Source: Bdellovibrionales bacterium
GTDB taxonomy: Bacteria > Bdellovibrionota > Bdellovibrionia > Bdellovibrionales > JAMPXM01
NCBI GenBank assembly: GCA_016713885.1
Contig: JADJOF010000007.1
Location: 186,001-250,000 of the forward strand
Direction: 5' to 3'
Length of the DNA stretch: 64,000 bases
The notes below the pieces were generated by a model. It did no database searches. It had not been told where the DNA came from and saw only the letters and a list, made by a program, of their open reading frames with translations. A program made the position numbers and the translations under genes. Shown here piece after piece: positions 1 to 10,000 of this stretch. Each line of letters opens with the position of its first letter. Position 1 is the first letter of the stretch.

Positions 1-163
1 GCTGGGAAGACGAGAAGCTTTCACGTGACTATCAGAATCATTAAAGCGGCCCTCCCCGTCGCGATGCAAGCTACTCCCAAGCAGCGCAACCACACCGAGA
101 TCTCGCTATCAAAAAGCTAAAACGGGCTTGCCTGCGGCACCTAAACTGGATCAGCTTATACCC
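1..163. other. Left edge, no gene recognised
   Basis: No convincing coding region is visible here. The stretch precedes the Spx-like gene and may hold its promoter or the end of an upstream gene cut by the window edge. Confidence 0.4.
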
Positions 164-553
164 ATGGCGAATATTACAGTTTACGAGTACAGCGGCTGCA
201 GTACGTGCAAAAAAGCATTGCGCTTTCTTGAGTCCAACAAAATGAAATTCGAACGGATCGCGATCGTCGACTCCCCGCCCTCGATCGCGGAACTCAAAAC
301 CATGCTCGAACTCATCAAGGCGGATGGCGGCAACATAAAGAACCTCTTCAATACCTCAGGAGTGCAATACCGCGAGCTGCAAATCTCCGACAAAATCAAA
401 GACGGCCTCACCGAAGCCGACGCCATGAAGCTTCTTGCTCAAAATGGAAAGCTCATAAAACGCCCATTTTTATTGATCGATCAGAACGGAGAAAAATCCG
501 GCACCGTCGGCTACGACGAGAAGCGCTGGAGTTCTCTTCTACTCTCCCGTTAA
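164..553 (+). CDS. Spx/ArsC-family thioredoxin-fold protein
   Basis: A small cytoplasmic protein of the arsenate-reductase-like/Spx-MgsR family. From the ATG at 164 it is 129 residues, the usual family length. The N-terminal redox motif GCSTCKKA gives a C12-x-x-C15 pair on the first strand-helix turn, and RPFLL near the C terminus is the conserved cis-proline region of the fold. Family members either reduce thiol substrates with glutathione or bind RNA polymerase; the sequence does not say which applies. An upstream TTG at 128 would add twelve residues outside the fold, so the ATG was preferred. It converges on the histidine kinase gene with only six bases between stops. Confidence 0.85.
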   Translation: MANITVYEYSGCSTCKKALRFLESNKMKFERIAIVDSPPSIAELKTMLELIKADGGNIKNLFNTSGVQYRELQISDKIKDGLTEADAMKLLAQNGKLIKRPFLLIDQNGEKSGTVGYDEKRWSSLLLSR

Positions 554-559
554 ACAGTT

Positions 560-1837
560 CTAAGCGGGCGGCTGACGAAGCGGCAAACTCAATAGAAACT
601 GCGTGTGTGCCGCTTTTATTTGGTAGGCCAATGTTCCGTGGTGCGCTTCAGCGATACCCTTTGAAATACTCAGTCCTAAGCCGGTACCGCGTCCAACCTC
701 TTTTGTCGTATAGAACGGCTGCATCATCTTATCAACAATAGTCGGCTCAATACCAGATCCTGAATCGACAACCGAAATCACCGCGTTCGCCGATTGTCGA
801 TACACCGAAACCTCAATCCACTTTTCGTTGCGATTTTCGATGGCGTCATAGTTATTGTTAATAAGATTGACGAGGACCTGCTCGACCTCTGCTGAGCGGC
901 ACTCAAGCAAAAGGTCGTCAATAATCGAAACGCGCAGGTCAATCGAACGCTGGAAAAAACGCTCTCGACTTAACTCAACGACGTCTTCGACGATGCTACG
1001 GATACTGACGATCTCCATTGGATCGCGTGACGAGTCTCGTGAAAAGGCTTTTAATCCTTTGATGATTCGCGCAATGCGATCTGTGGTGACCTGCATTCTG
1101 TACAGATCACTTTTCAGACGTTCGGTTTCCACTGGGCCTGCTTCAAGTAGCGTCAAAAGGTGGTCGGCCCGACCTCGAATGATCGCGAGTGGATTATTGA
1201 TCTCGTGAGCAACACCGCTGGCCATTTCTCCCAGTGCAGCCATCTTCGCAGCTGCGCTTGCCGACTGTCTTTGTGCCACAAGAATCTTCTCAGTCTCAAT
1301 GCGAGCACGATCAAATGAGATCCCTATGCCGTAGGCAAAGCACGCTCCAACAGAGTAAACCAACGTTTTGTAGAATGTGTACTTGCTCGAGTCTACAAGC
1401 GGTACGATCGCATCGTATTCCTCTGCGACTAAAAGCATGACCATTCCAAAAACCGTCAGTATGACTCCAGTACGCCCGCCGAATCGACCAAGCGACAGGT
1501 ATCCCACGAGCGGCAAAAGCACAAACGCCGCCGAGACTGGAGCTCGCAGACCCCCATTGTTAATTCCACTATTGACTGCAAGCGCAAAAATAGCGGCGAG
1601 CAACAGAAGACCACAAGCGCGCGTGCTCGCACTTTTTCGAATCAAGAAAAAATTGAAAATAAGCAGAAATGCGCTGATGAGATTGGGAATATACATTGCG
1701 GGCGTCATCGGAGAGATGAGTGCCCGCGGAACCATTGCTCCAACAGCCAACAACCCGAGCCACAAGGACACCTTTCCGGTCATGGACCTTCGAAATCGCC
1801 CCTCAGTCCACTCATCATTCTGCTGCATGCTCGGCAT
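560..1837 (-). CDS. Membrane-bound sensor histidine kinase
   Basis: A two-component sensor kinase of 425 residues. The first 175 residues hold about six hydrophobic segments and no obvious periplasmic domain, so it probably senses a signal within or near the membrane. A short linker leads to the HisKA dimerisation domain with phosphoacceptor His211 in GVAHEINNPLAI. The HATPase_c domain follows: N box (LVNLINNNYDAIE), G1 (DSGSGIEP), F box (QPFYTTK) and G2 (GRGTGLGLSI). All catalytic boxes look intact. No response regulator gene lies beside it, so it is an orphan kinase in this window. Met4 and Met19 are alternative starts. Confidence 0.93.
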   Translation of the reverse strand: MPSMQQNDEWTEGRFRRSMTGKVSLWLGLLAVGAMVPRALISPMTPAMYIPNLISAFLLIFNFFLIRKSASTRACGLLLLAAIFALAVNSGINNGGLRAPVSAAFVLLPLVGYLSLGRFGGRTGVILTVFGMVMLLVAEEYDAIVPLVDSSKYTFYKTLVYSVGACFAYGIGISFDRARIETEKILVAQRQSASAAAKMAALGEMASGVAHEINNPLAIIRGRADHLLTLLEAGPVETERLKSDLYRMQVTTDRIARIIKGLKAFSRDSSRDPMEIVSIRSIVEDVVELSRERFFQRSIDLRVSIIDDLLLECRSAEVEQVLVNLINNNYDAIENRNEKWIEVSVYRQSANAVISVVDSGSGIEPTIVDKMMQPFYTTKEVGRGTGLGLSISKGIAEAHHGTLAYQIKAAHTQFLLSLPLRQPPA

Positions 1838-1931
1838 ACTCTGATTTTAAGCAGCAGATACTCATTTGGTGTTTTACTTTCGGCCCGTTCTCGACCCTGG
1901 TCTTGCTTAATTTTAAGTGAAGCATGCAAGC

Positions 1932-3313
1932 TTAAACCGGAAAACCGAGCAGTAAGCTAAAGAGTCGCCAATTCAAGAGATACTCGCCGGGCAACGATCG
2001 TTCGAAAATACGAATGGCTGACCAATACAGTATAAATAAACCAATTCGTGCGAAGCGCAGGCGAAGAGGTGGCCTCACCTCAATGGTCTCCGACACACGC
2101 GCCCACATAGATGGATAGAGGGCAATGGCAAGCAGAACCGCATAGGTGAGATAACAAACAAATCCTGTGCCATTCCGAAGGAGCAGCTCTTTGGGCTGCT
2201 TCCACTCTCCACGAAACCACTCATAGCCAGTCGTCAAAAGTGAATTAAAAAGTCCTACAGATAAAAACAGCGCAAGAAAGACCCTGACCTTCTGACTTCG
2301 AAAACGAAGCGAGATAAAGACAGGCCAAAAAACAACTCCAAATATGACATCATTAAAGTAAAAGAGACTTCTCTGAAAAAAGTCGAACATCGACGTCGCA
2401 GCAAATGGTCGCCAGGTGTGGCGAAACAAATCAAGTCCCGCAAGGCGCAAAATGCCGACTGCCATCGCGCCCCATACCCAAGCGCGGAAAAAAAATCGAA
2501 CCAATCCAAAAGTACATAGCGCCAAGCCATCGCAATCGAAAATGGGGACTCCGCCTTCAGAAGCTTTAAGAGCTCTAGTATTGGAGAAACCGTTTGTGTC
2601 ATCTCTTCCCTTGAGAACAAAGATGCACTCGTTCTTTGAGCAAGAACAACGACTGCTGTCCCCAACAACAGTTTCAAACCCTTTCTTTGCACACGAACCA
2701 CTTCGTCAAGCACTCGAGCCTCTCGACTCTCCCAGCGAGCCAGAGCGCCAAACGGATGCTTGATTCCCAACGTCCATCCTTGACAGACAGAAGCCAACAC
2801 TGACCAAAAAGACCTTTCAGATTGTGGAAGCGTAATGAGCGTCAGCAGCGCGCACGGGCCAAGCCAAACAAGCGCCCGGAGCGGCCAAGCAATCAAACGC
2901 GCATTCGTCGCATCCTCTATTGAGCTGGCTCCAACAAGACCGAGGCCAACAAGTACGACAAAGGCGCCGACAAGATAAATAAAATGCCGATTGCGTCCAT
3001 TCTGACCAAAGTATCTTACAGCGAGTGTCAATAAAACGGCCTCAACCACGATCAGACCTGATATCAGTACGCACTGAAAAAATGGTATATTCGGCAGCTT
3101 CCCCGTCAGCATAATATCCGGGAATGCGATCGACAAATTGAGGCGCATAAAGAAACTGGCAAGACCGGTGACAAATAGCACTTGGAACTTTGCCTTTGGC
3201 CACAGCAAAATGCCGCCGATCAGAAGCGGCAACAGAGGCCAATCCGACCGACTCATGTAAAAGCAAAGCGGCATAGCGACCGCAGAGCAGACGAACCACC
3301 AACGGAATCTCAT
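1932..3313 (-). CDS. MBOAT-like membrane protein, frame broken in an A8 tract
   Basis: A polytopic membrane protein, last gene of the desaturase operon. The ATG at 3313 overlaps the upstream stop as ATGA. The first frame is hydrophobic and sensible to about 2496, then becomes low-quality sequence. A second frame continues from the same place to 1932 with transmembrane segments and SMFDFFQRSLFYFNDVIFG, which resembles the core of membrane-bound O-acyltransferases. The frames meet at an 8-base homopolymer (A8 at 2488-2495, T8 in the message), so a one-base indel there would join them into one protein of about 460 residues. It may be a sequencing error, a real mutation or slippage. MBOAT assignment is by resemblance only; the next gene looks paralogous. 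Confidence 0.5.
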
Positions 3314-4578
3314 GACGGAAAGATCCATAGAGCAAACACGCCAAAAAGAAGCAGCATTAAGGTGTGCGTCGCAACAATTGGCTCCCACCGCTGCCCCTCG
3401 GATCTGAAAAACGGCACTCGGTAGGTTAAAACAATTGCAGCAAGCAGCAGCGACCAAAGAATCAGACCCGTCGCAAACGATGAGAAAATCGACTCCCAAG
3501 CAAACGGATCCGGCCGTGCCGAAAGCTCCAAAAAGCTGCGATAGATTGGGAATAGCAGCGTATAGATGATCGCGATAACCACGGGACTCCGTGTGAACCT
3601 TAAGAGATTAAAATAAACAAACCGAATCGAAAACTTGTAGGCATGAACATTCTCTCGTTTGAAAAAATCGAGCGGTGAAGATGCCAACCACAAATGATTG
3701 CTACAGTCCGGAATATTTAAAAAGTAAAGACGCCCAAGGCCCGTGATGAAGTTGGCGACGGCCGGTGCGATCAACAGATAGACCGCATACAAGCCCGAAG
3801 CTCGAACAATACCCAATCCGCTCTCTGGAGACTGCGCCACGCTCAGGGAGAAGATAGTGGCGGCCACTGCCACGAGGAGAAAGCCTTTTACAATCTGAAC
3901 AAGCCCACTACACCACACTCGGCTATCATCACGTTGGTAGAGGTTCTCTCCCTCCGGCAACGGGAACACCACCGGTACCGCCAAGTGAGCGGGGCTAAAT
4001 ACGAACCGAAGCCGCTCGTCTACTCCCTTTAGAAACGAAGTCATCGCTAACCCGATCATGCCAACCGCGTAGTAGTTAAACTTCATGTAGGTCAGCCACG
4101 AGGAATGAGGCACGGCACGAATCGTAACGATCACAATCGCAATAACGATCGCGAAATAGCAGAGTGCCCTTCGCCCCGAAGGGCGGTTCGGGCCTAAAAA
4201 TACAAACGTCACAATCCCCACAAGCGGAAACAGCAACAAAAGAGGAAGCGGCGGCCATTGCCCATAGTGAACGACCGCTAGGAAAACCCAACCAGAAACA
4301 GAAATCAAAACCGAATAATACGCCCGTAGCCGCGGTTTAAGAAACAGCGCAACAGACGACAGCGCAACCAAGAAAACAAGCAACTGCAGCACTGCCACAA
4401 TGCTGGGGTAATGCAGAATACTCATTTTGATCATATAAAAGACCGGTGTCATGAAAGCGAACACAGGCAGGAGCAGTATCAGAATCAATAACTGGAGCGG
4501 ACGCCCACGAGCACTGAGCCAGTCTACAGCCTGTTCTTCGCGCCTATTCAAAAAGGCTTCACATTGCTCGGGTCTCAT
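3310..4578 (-). CDS. MBOAT-like polytopic membrane protein
   Basis: A 422-residue integral membrane protein with about ten hydrophobic segments. The region LASSPLDFFKRENVHAYKF followed by RFVYFNLLRFTRSP is the same pattern as the downstream gene (S-x-x-D-F-F-x-R then an aromatic-rich helix) and recalls the DFWRRW region of membrane-bound O-acyltransferases. Such enzymes move acyl groups from ACP or CoA onto extracytoplasmic acceptors, and an ACP gene begins this operon. It starts four bases inside the desaturase stop and ends four bases inside the next start. I do not see an unambiguous catalytic His, so the family call is tentative. Confidence 0.6.
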   Translation of the reverse strand: MRPEQCEAFLNRREEQAVDWLSARGRPLQLLILILLLPVFAFMTPVFYMIKMSILHYPSIVAVLQLLVFLVALSSVALFLKPRLRAYYSVLISVSGWVFLAVVHYGQWPPLPLLLLFPLVGIVTFVFLGPNRPSGRRALCYFAIVIAIVIVTIRAVPHSSWLTYMKFNYYAVGMIGLAMTSFLKGVDERLRFVFSPAHLAVPVVFPLPEGENLYQRDDSRVWCSGLVQIVKGFLLVAVAATIFSLSVAQSPESGLGIVRASGLYAVYLLIAPAVANFITGLGRLYFLNIPDCSNHLWLASSPLDFFKRENVHAYKFSIRFVYFNLLRFTRSPVVIAIIYTLLFPIYRSFLELSARPDPFAWESIFSSFATGLILWSLLLAAIVLTYRVPFFRSEGQRWEPIVATHTLMLLLFGVFALWIFPS

Positions 4579-5393
4579 ACCGACCGCGCGAAAAGTTGCT
4601 TCGTTGCCGACCAGATTGACTGTGCCGGAGTTCCGTCCTTCACTCGGTACTTCTCCAACTCATGAAATGGCACCGATGGATGGTCGTGATGAACGCCATG
4701 GAGATGCGTCGAGCACGGTAAGAAAATCTCCATCACTAACGGATGACCCGAAATATTGCGCGAGTTTGCCGGCGACTCGAGCCCGTAGACCAAGCCGTGC
4801 TGAAGCGCACTGACAAAGTAGTAGTACGGAATCATCAACAGCAGCGGCAGAAACCAAATGCAGAGAAGCCAAACTCCACCCATTGTGAAGAGCAGCGCGA
4901 CCAACGACAAAACCGCAACTGTGTACTCGAGGTAGTCTCCCGTCCTCCAAGACTCACGAGTCGTCGAGCGCAAGAACTGATTGGCCGGAGTAAAGTATCG
5001 CAAAAAATCCATCAATAAATTGCCACTCAAGAAACTAACAAAAAGCCGCCGAATGAATTTTGTAAAACTCAAAGGATAAAAATTGTAGAGCTTCAAATCC
5101 GGATCGACGGGCCCACCCAAAAAACGGTGGTGTGCAATGTGATTGGTCTGATAGGCATAAAAAGAAACTGCAACCGGGTACAGACAAAGATACTTTGCAA
5201 CAAGACGATTCGCTCGCACATTCCGGCAGATTGCACCATGCAGACCATCGTGTCCGACAAGGTAGTTTGCAAATTGCCGATTCGAGATCACAAAAAACGT
5301 CAGTAAAAAAGCAGCTGGGTGCTGATACGTAATTCCGATGCTGAGAAGAATGATCACCCAATTCATCGCAAGATAGGCGACCGTTTTATTCAT
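4575..5393 (-). CDS. Membrane fatty acid desaturase
   Basis: A 272-residue di-iron membrane desaturase. All three histidine boxes are present: HDGLH at residues 48-52, HIAHH at 85-89 and HGVHH at 232-236, spaced as in the FA_desaturase family, with two pairs of transmembrane segments between. It should introduce a double bond into, or hydroxylate, a lipid acyl chain at the inner membrane using a reduced electron carrier. It overlaps the downstream MBOAT-like gene as ATGA. Before IS insertion its ATG also overlapped the ACP stop. An ACP partner suggests an acyl-ACP or complex-lipid substrate, but the exact substrate cannot be read. Confidence 0.88.
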   Translation of the reverse strand: MNKTVAYLAMNWVIILLSIGITYQHPAAFLLTFFVISNRQFANYLVGHDGLHGAICRNVRANRLVAKYLCLYPVAVSFYAYQTNHIAHHRFLGGPVDPDLKLYNFYPLSFTKFIRRLFVSFLSGNLLMDFLRYFTPANQFLRSTTRESWRTGDYLEYTVAVLSLVALLFTMGGVWLLCIWFLPLLLMIPYYYFVSALQHGLVYGLESPANSRNISGHPLVMEIFLPCSTHLHGVHHDHPSVPFHELEKYRVKDGTPAQSIWSATKQLFARSV

Positions 5394-5407
5394 CGCTTAT
5401 CACCAAG

Positions 5408-5415
5408 CGGACTCC
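5408..5415. repeat. 8-bp target-site duplication, left copy
   Basis: CGGACTCC directly abuts the left inverted repeat of the IS and is repeated exactly at 6761-6768. Eight base pairs is a normal IS256-family duplication length. Confidence 0.9.
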
Positions 5416-6760
5416 GGTAGCGTAAGAAAAAGTGTGTCCAAGCGGCTGCGTCAGGCTGACCAGCGAAAGGACATGAGCTATGAATTTCCAGATGGGAATC
5501 ATCAAAGTTGAGATCAAGATTCCAGAGCTTGTTCAAGCGCTGGAGAGCTTCAAGGAGAATCGCGTCCACGCGCTTGAAGTATTGAGCCACGAAATCCGCA
5601 ACGGTGTTGGTGACTTCGTGAACGCGCTTCTGCAAACCGAGATGGATTTATATCTTGGGCAAGCTGAACAATCCGCCAACAAAAGAAATGGCATCCGGGA
5701 ACGAGAATACGCGATCAAGGGCGTGGGCCTTATTCGCATCAGAATGCCGACAGATCGGAAAAGATCGTTTCAGAGCGTGGTCGTGCCGCCTCACGAGCAA
5801 ATCGATCCACGGCTCAAAGAGGACATCGCAGTGCTTCATCTCGCGGGTCTTTCGAACCGGGTCATGGCTATGGTATCGAAGCGGATACTCGGAGTTGAGG
5901 TGTCGACAGACACAGTCACGAAGTCACTCGACGTCATCGAAGATCGCGCGCTCGAGTGGCTTGAACGGCCTCTTGAGAAGAAGTACTGGGCTCTGTTCAT
6001 CGATGGCACCAACTTCCGAATCCAGCGGAGAGGCTCGACTGAAAAGGAGCCATCGCTCGTCGTACTTGGCATCGATGCCGAGAGCCGTATGAGCATTTTA
6101 ACGATTCAACCCGGCCAAAAAGACAACGCCGAGTCTTGGCGCGAGGCCTTCAAGGATCTTATTAAGCGCGGACTTGATCCTGACGCGGTTCAGATCGGCG
6201 TGATGGATGGCCTTCCTGGTCTCGAAAACGCATTCAGAGAATCGTTCACAAAAGCAGTCACCGGAAGATGCTGGGTCCACTCGCTCAGGAATGCGATGGC
6301 GAAAGTTCCTGAGCGCCTCCGTGAGCCATTTAAAAAGCTCGCCCATCAAGTCATGTATGCCAACAGCGAAGCCTCGGCCAGAGCGGCGTTTGGAGCGCTA
6401 AAGGCAGAAATGAAAACTGACGCTGAGAGATCGGTTCGGGTTATCGAAAAAGATCTCGACTCACTTCTCGTTCACTACAAGTTCGAAAAGCGGTTCTGGC
6501 GAACTCTGCGAACGACGAACCCAATCGAGCGCGTGAACAAGGAGCTTAAGCGTCCAACAAAATCCATGGAGACACTGGGAGAAAGAACGCTCGAGGTGTT
6601 GGTTGCGTTCACCGCGATGAGGCTCGAGTACCACTGGATCAGGGTTCCGGTTGACTCTAGCCATCTTGAGAAGCTAGGAAGCTCGAAACGAAACAAGATT
6701 GAAGAAACTGTTCTGCAACTGATCCATTAATCAACCAGACACACAAAATCTAACGCTACC
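5416..6760. mobile_element. Complete IS256-family insertion sequence
   Basis: A 1,345-bp element bounded by imperfect 23-bp inverted repeats (5416-5438 and 6738-6760, 18 of 23 matching, both reading GGTAGCGT inward and ending GTGTGTC). It is flanked by the CGGACTCC duplication and carries one transposase. Removing the IS and one duplication copy rebuilds a continuous sequence. In it the ACP gene ends in LGDKR and its stop overlaps the desaturase ATG. The element therefore sits in the last codons of the ACP gene. Both ends and the transposase look intact, so it may be mobile. Confidence 0.93.
5480..6730 (+). CDS. IS256-family transposase (mutator type)
   Basis: A 416-residue transposase of the mutator/IS256 family (Transposase_mut), full length. 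Recognisable blocks are RMPTDRKRSFQSVVVP, DTVTKSLDVIEDRALEWLERPL, FIDGTNFRI (first catalytic Asp), GVMDGLPGLENAFRE (second Asp) and the C-terminal FWRTLRTTNPIERVNKELKR block, whose TNPIERVN carries the third acidic residue. An AAGGA ribosome site precedes the ATG at 5480. It is transcribed against the surrounding lipid operon and its stop directly abuts that of the ACP gene. Confidence 0.95.
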   Translation: MNFQMGIIKVEIKIPELVQALESFKENRVHALEVLSHEIRNGVGDFVNALLQTEMDLYLGQAEQSANKRNGIREREYAIKGVGLIRIRMPTDRKRSFQSVVVPPHEQIDPRLKEDIAVLHLAGLSNRVMAMVSKRILGVEVSTDTVTKSLDVIEDRALEWLERPLEKKYWALFIDGTNFRIQRRGSTEKEPSLVVLGIDAESRMSILTIQPGQKDNAESWREAFKDLIKRGLDPDAVQIGVMDGLPGLENAFRESFTKAVTGRCWVHSLRNAMAKVPERLREPFKKLAHQVMYANSEASARAAFGALKAEMKTDAERSVRVIEKDLDSLLVHYKFEKRFWRTLRTTNPIERVNKELKRPTKSMETLGERTLEVLVAFTAMRLEYHWIRVPVDSSHLEKLGSSKRNKIEETVLQLIH

Positions 6761-7015
6761 CGGACTCCCTTTGACCTTTATCTCCAGGAGTTTTGAAATT
6801 TCACGAATAGAACGGAATGTGTCGTAGCTGATATCTCGATTAGGAACCTCGAGGCCAAGACGCTTCTCAATGCCAATGATGAACTGTACGGTCGTCAGTG
6901 AATCCAGGATCCCAAGCTCATAAAGGTTGTCATCAAGGCCCACCGGCGCCTTCGAATAGGAATTGGCACTGACGTCTTTCAGAACGGCTCGAACATCCTT
7001 CTCGAGATCCACCAT
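6731..7015 (-). CDS. Acyl carrier protein with IS-altered C terminus
   Basis: A 94-residue acyl carrier protein. Ser39 in the ELGILDSLTTVQF motif is the 4'-phosphopantetheine attachment site, and helices II-III (IGIEKRLGLEVPNRDI) follow the ACP pattern. The last nine residues (GSVRFCVSG) are read from the IS256 terminal repeat and replace the original LGDKR. The fold itself is complete, so function is probably kept. As first gene of the lipid operon it would load acyl groups for the desaturase or the MBOAT-like proteins, as DltC does for DltB. The IS now separates it from them. Confidence 0.85.
   Translation of the reverse strand: MVDLEKDVRAVLKDVSANSYSKAPVGLDDNLYELGILDSLTTVQFIIGIEKRLGLEVPNRDISYDTFRSIREISKLLEIKVKGSPGSVRFCVSG
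6761..6768. repeat. 8-bp target-site duplication, right copy
   Basis: CGGACTCC immediately outside the right inverted repeat of the IS256-family element, identical to 5408-5415. Confidence 0.9.
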
Positions 7016-7078
7016 AAGTCTACTGTAGCAGACGAAAACTGAATTTCTACGACTCCAATACCAGACTTATGCGGCGCA

Positions 7079-10000
7079 TCAGCGGCTCCCCTGCTCCACT
7101 CTTAGAACAGCCTTGTCATCAGGCTTTACCCCGCGAATCACACGATTAAAGACATCGCGAAACCACTCTTCAAAGCGATCAATATAGAAGTACGCCGCCG
7201 GAATCACCACCAAGGTCAAAAGCGTTGAACTGATCGTTCCGCCGATCACCGCAATCCCCAGACTCGTTCTTTGTTTCGACGCCTCATTAAGACCAATCGC
7301 AACAGGAACCATGCCCGCAATCATCGCAAAGCTCGTCATCAAAATCGGCCGCAGGCGCGAACGACCACCGGCAATCAGCGCCTCAACACGCTCCATGCCT
7401 TCGTGCTGACGTTCTTTGACAAAGTCGACAATCAAAATCGAGTTCTTGGTCGCAAGTCCCATCAGCGTCACACAGCCAATCATCGAGAACAGGTCAAGAG
7501 AGCTCCTCGTCACAAACAACGCAACAAATGCCCCACAGGCGGCAAGCGGAATCACCAGCATAATCGTAATGGGCGCAATGAAGGATTCATACAAACTCGC
7601 CAAAACAAGATAGATAAAGAAAATCCCAAGACCCAGAGAAACCAGGATATTCGTCACAAGCTCTTTGAAGCGTTCGGCTTGACCGACGAACGCAAACTCG
7701 ACTCCAACCGGCGGCTTGAGTTCAGAGTTCATGAGCTTCGTGATGTCCGACATTGCACCACCAAGACCTGGACCGCCAGGAGCGATGTCTGCCGAGAGCT
7801 GTACATACTTGGCGCGGTTCTCGCGCAAAATCTCGGATGGCCCCTGTGCCTCAACCGGAGTCGCTAAAAGCGAAAGCGGTATGAGCTGATTGTTGATATT
7901 CGGGATTCCAATCTTATTGAAATTCGACGCCAGCTCCCGCTGCTCAGGCCTCAAGCGGACGCGCACGTCGTAGTCGCGACCACTGACCTGCATTGTCGCC
8001 GGAATCGAACCCTCTATATAGTTTCGAAGCTCTGAACCCAGGGTCTGAAGCGAGACCCCCGTCTCAAGCGCTCGCTCCGTATTCACCTTCACTTGAATCT
8101 CGGGTTTACCCACACGGTAAGAGGTATCGACCTCTTTTAAAGCCGGATGCGATTTGATTCGGTCAAACACCTTTGCTGCATACTCTTGAACCGCAACCAA
8201 ATCATTGCCTACGATATTCATGTTGAACTGTCGCTGACTCTGTCCGCTCGCATCAGGATCCGCAACTTTCAGATTGTACTTCTGAAACTCAGTTAGCCTC
8301 TCGCGCACGATGTCTTTCACTTGTGTCGTGCTCAAGCGTCGTCCCTCTTTTCGCGACTTTAGCCGCACGTAGAACGATCCCTTATGCGCCTGCGCCATGC
8401 GGTTACCGACCCGCATGAGAGTAAACTCAACTGTATCAAGGTCGTTCAGAACTTTATTGATCTTGTCTCCGACCTCTTGTGTGGCATTTAAGCTCGCACC
8501 TTGAGGCAAATCAAAATCGACTCCGAATTCTCCGTTATCTTGAGGCGGCAAAAACGTAACCGGAACACCTTTTAACAGAAGCACGCTCAAAACAAAGGCC
8601 GCGAATCCGGCACCAATGGTCATCTTAGGGAACTGGAGGCAGAGCTTCAGAAGTCGCTCGTATTCGTTTTCAAGTCGGGTCTGAAAGCGATCAAATGATT
8701 TTAGCAAACGCTCATTGTGGCGACCGATCACTGTCGTGGGCTTAAGCTTCTCGGCCGATCCGGCAAAGTAAGCCGAGAGCATCGGTGCGATCGTCAGAGC
8801 ATCAAAAAGACTAATCGCCATCGCGAAACAAATTGTCAGTCCAAACTGCTTAAAGAACTGACCAATGATCCCCTGCAGGTTTCCGATTGGACCAAATACA
8901 GCAAGCACCGTGAGCGTGGTTGCGATCACCGCAAGCGTCACTTCATTCGTGCCCTTGAGTGCGGCCTCCATCGGCCCCATGCCCTGCTCGATCTTTCGAT
9001 AGATATTCTCACGCACGACAATCGCATCATCGACCAAAAGGCCAACCACAAGCGAGAGCGCAAGTAACGACATGATATTGATGGAAAACCCCATCCACGA
9101 CATCAAGATGAACGCACCTAAAAGGGAGTTTGGAAGCGCAAGCCCCGTGATCACCGTCGAGCGAAAACTGCCGAGAAAAAAGTAAACAACAAGAACCGTG
9201 AGCACAATACCGATCAGAATCGATTCCAACACGTCATCGACATTGGCCTCAATGATCCGTGACCGGTCATTCACAACCGTCACCTTGGGCGAGCCCTTTA
9301 GCGCACCAAAACGCTCGTTGAGCTTCGCAACGGCCTTATGAACGTCCTTTGCCACTTGAACAGTGTTCGCTCCCGCCTGCCGATAGATCTGAAAAATAAT
9401 GGCGCGCTTGCCTTGAAACCAACTGCGAGAGCTTTCATCCTCAAGTGAATCATTGATGTCCGCAACGTCGCCGACGGTAATCGGCCGTTCGCTACCCGTC
9501 ATGCGAACGATATAGTAACGAATGGCATCGATTGAATCGAATTGTGCAAGGGTCCGATAGGTCTTTTCAATAAGGCCGTTTTCGACATCTCCCGCGGGAA
9601 TATTCTTCCCCGCTCCTTGGAGCGCGCGGGTCACAGCTGACGCTGGAAGCTGAAAGTACTTGGCCTTATCGATATCGATTGTGACGTGCACTTCGCGCTT
9701 GCGGCCACCGATAATATCCACTCGGCCAACCTGATTGACCTGCTCAAAAAGCGGTCGCATTTTCTCGTCGGCCAAATCGAAGAGATCACCATCCGGAAGT
9801 TCGGCATTGACCGCAATTTCCATAATCGGCGCGTCCGAGGGGCTGATCGAACGAATAACCGGTTGATCAATATCATCTGGAAGTTTTCGACGAACGTTAT
9901 CGACCTTCGCTCGCACCTGCTGTTCGGCGTAGCGAATATCCATCTTCAAATCAAACTCCGCCGATACGGTGCTAAACCCCTCCCGACTGATCGAGGCCAC

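Noticed and set aside
7271..7867. 198-codon plus-strand frame inside the RND gene
   Set aside because: It is antisense to a well-conserved transporter and rich in Arg/Asn/His as expected for a shadow frame.
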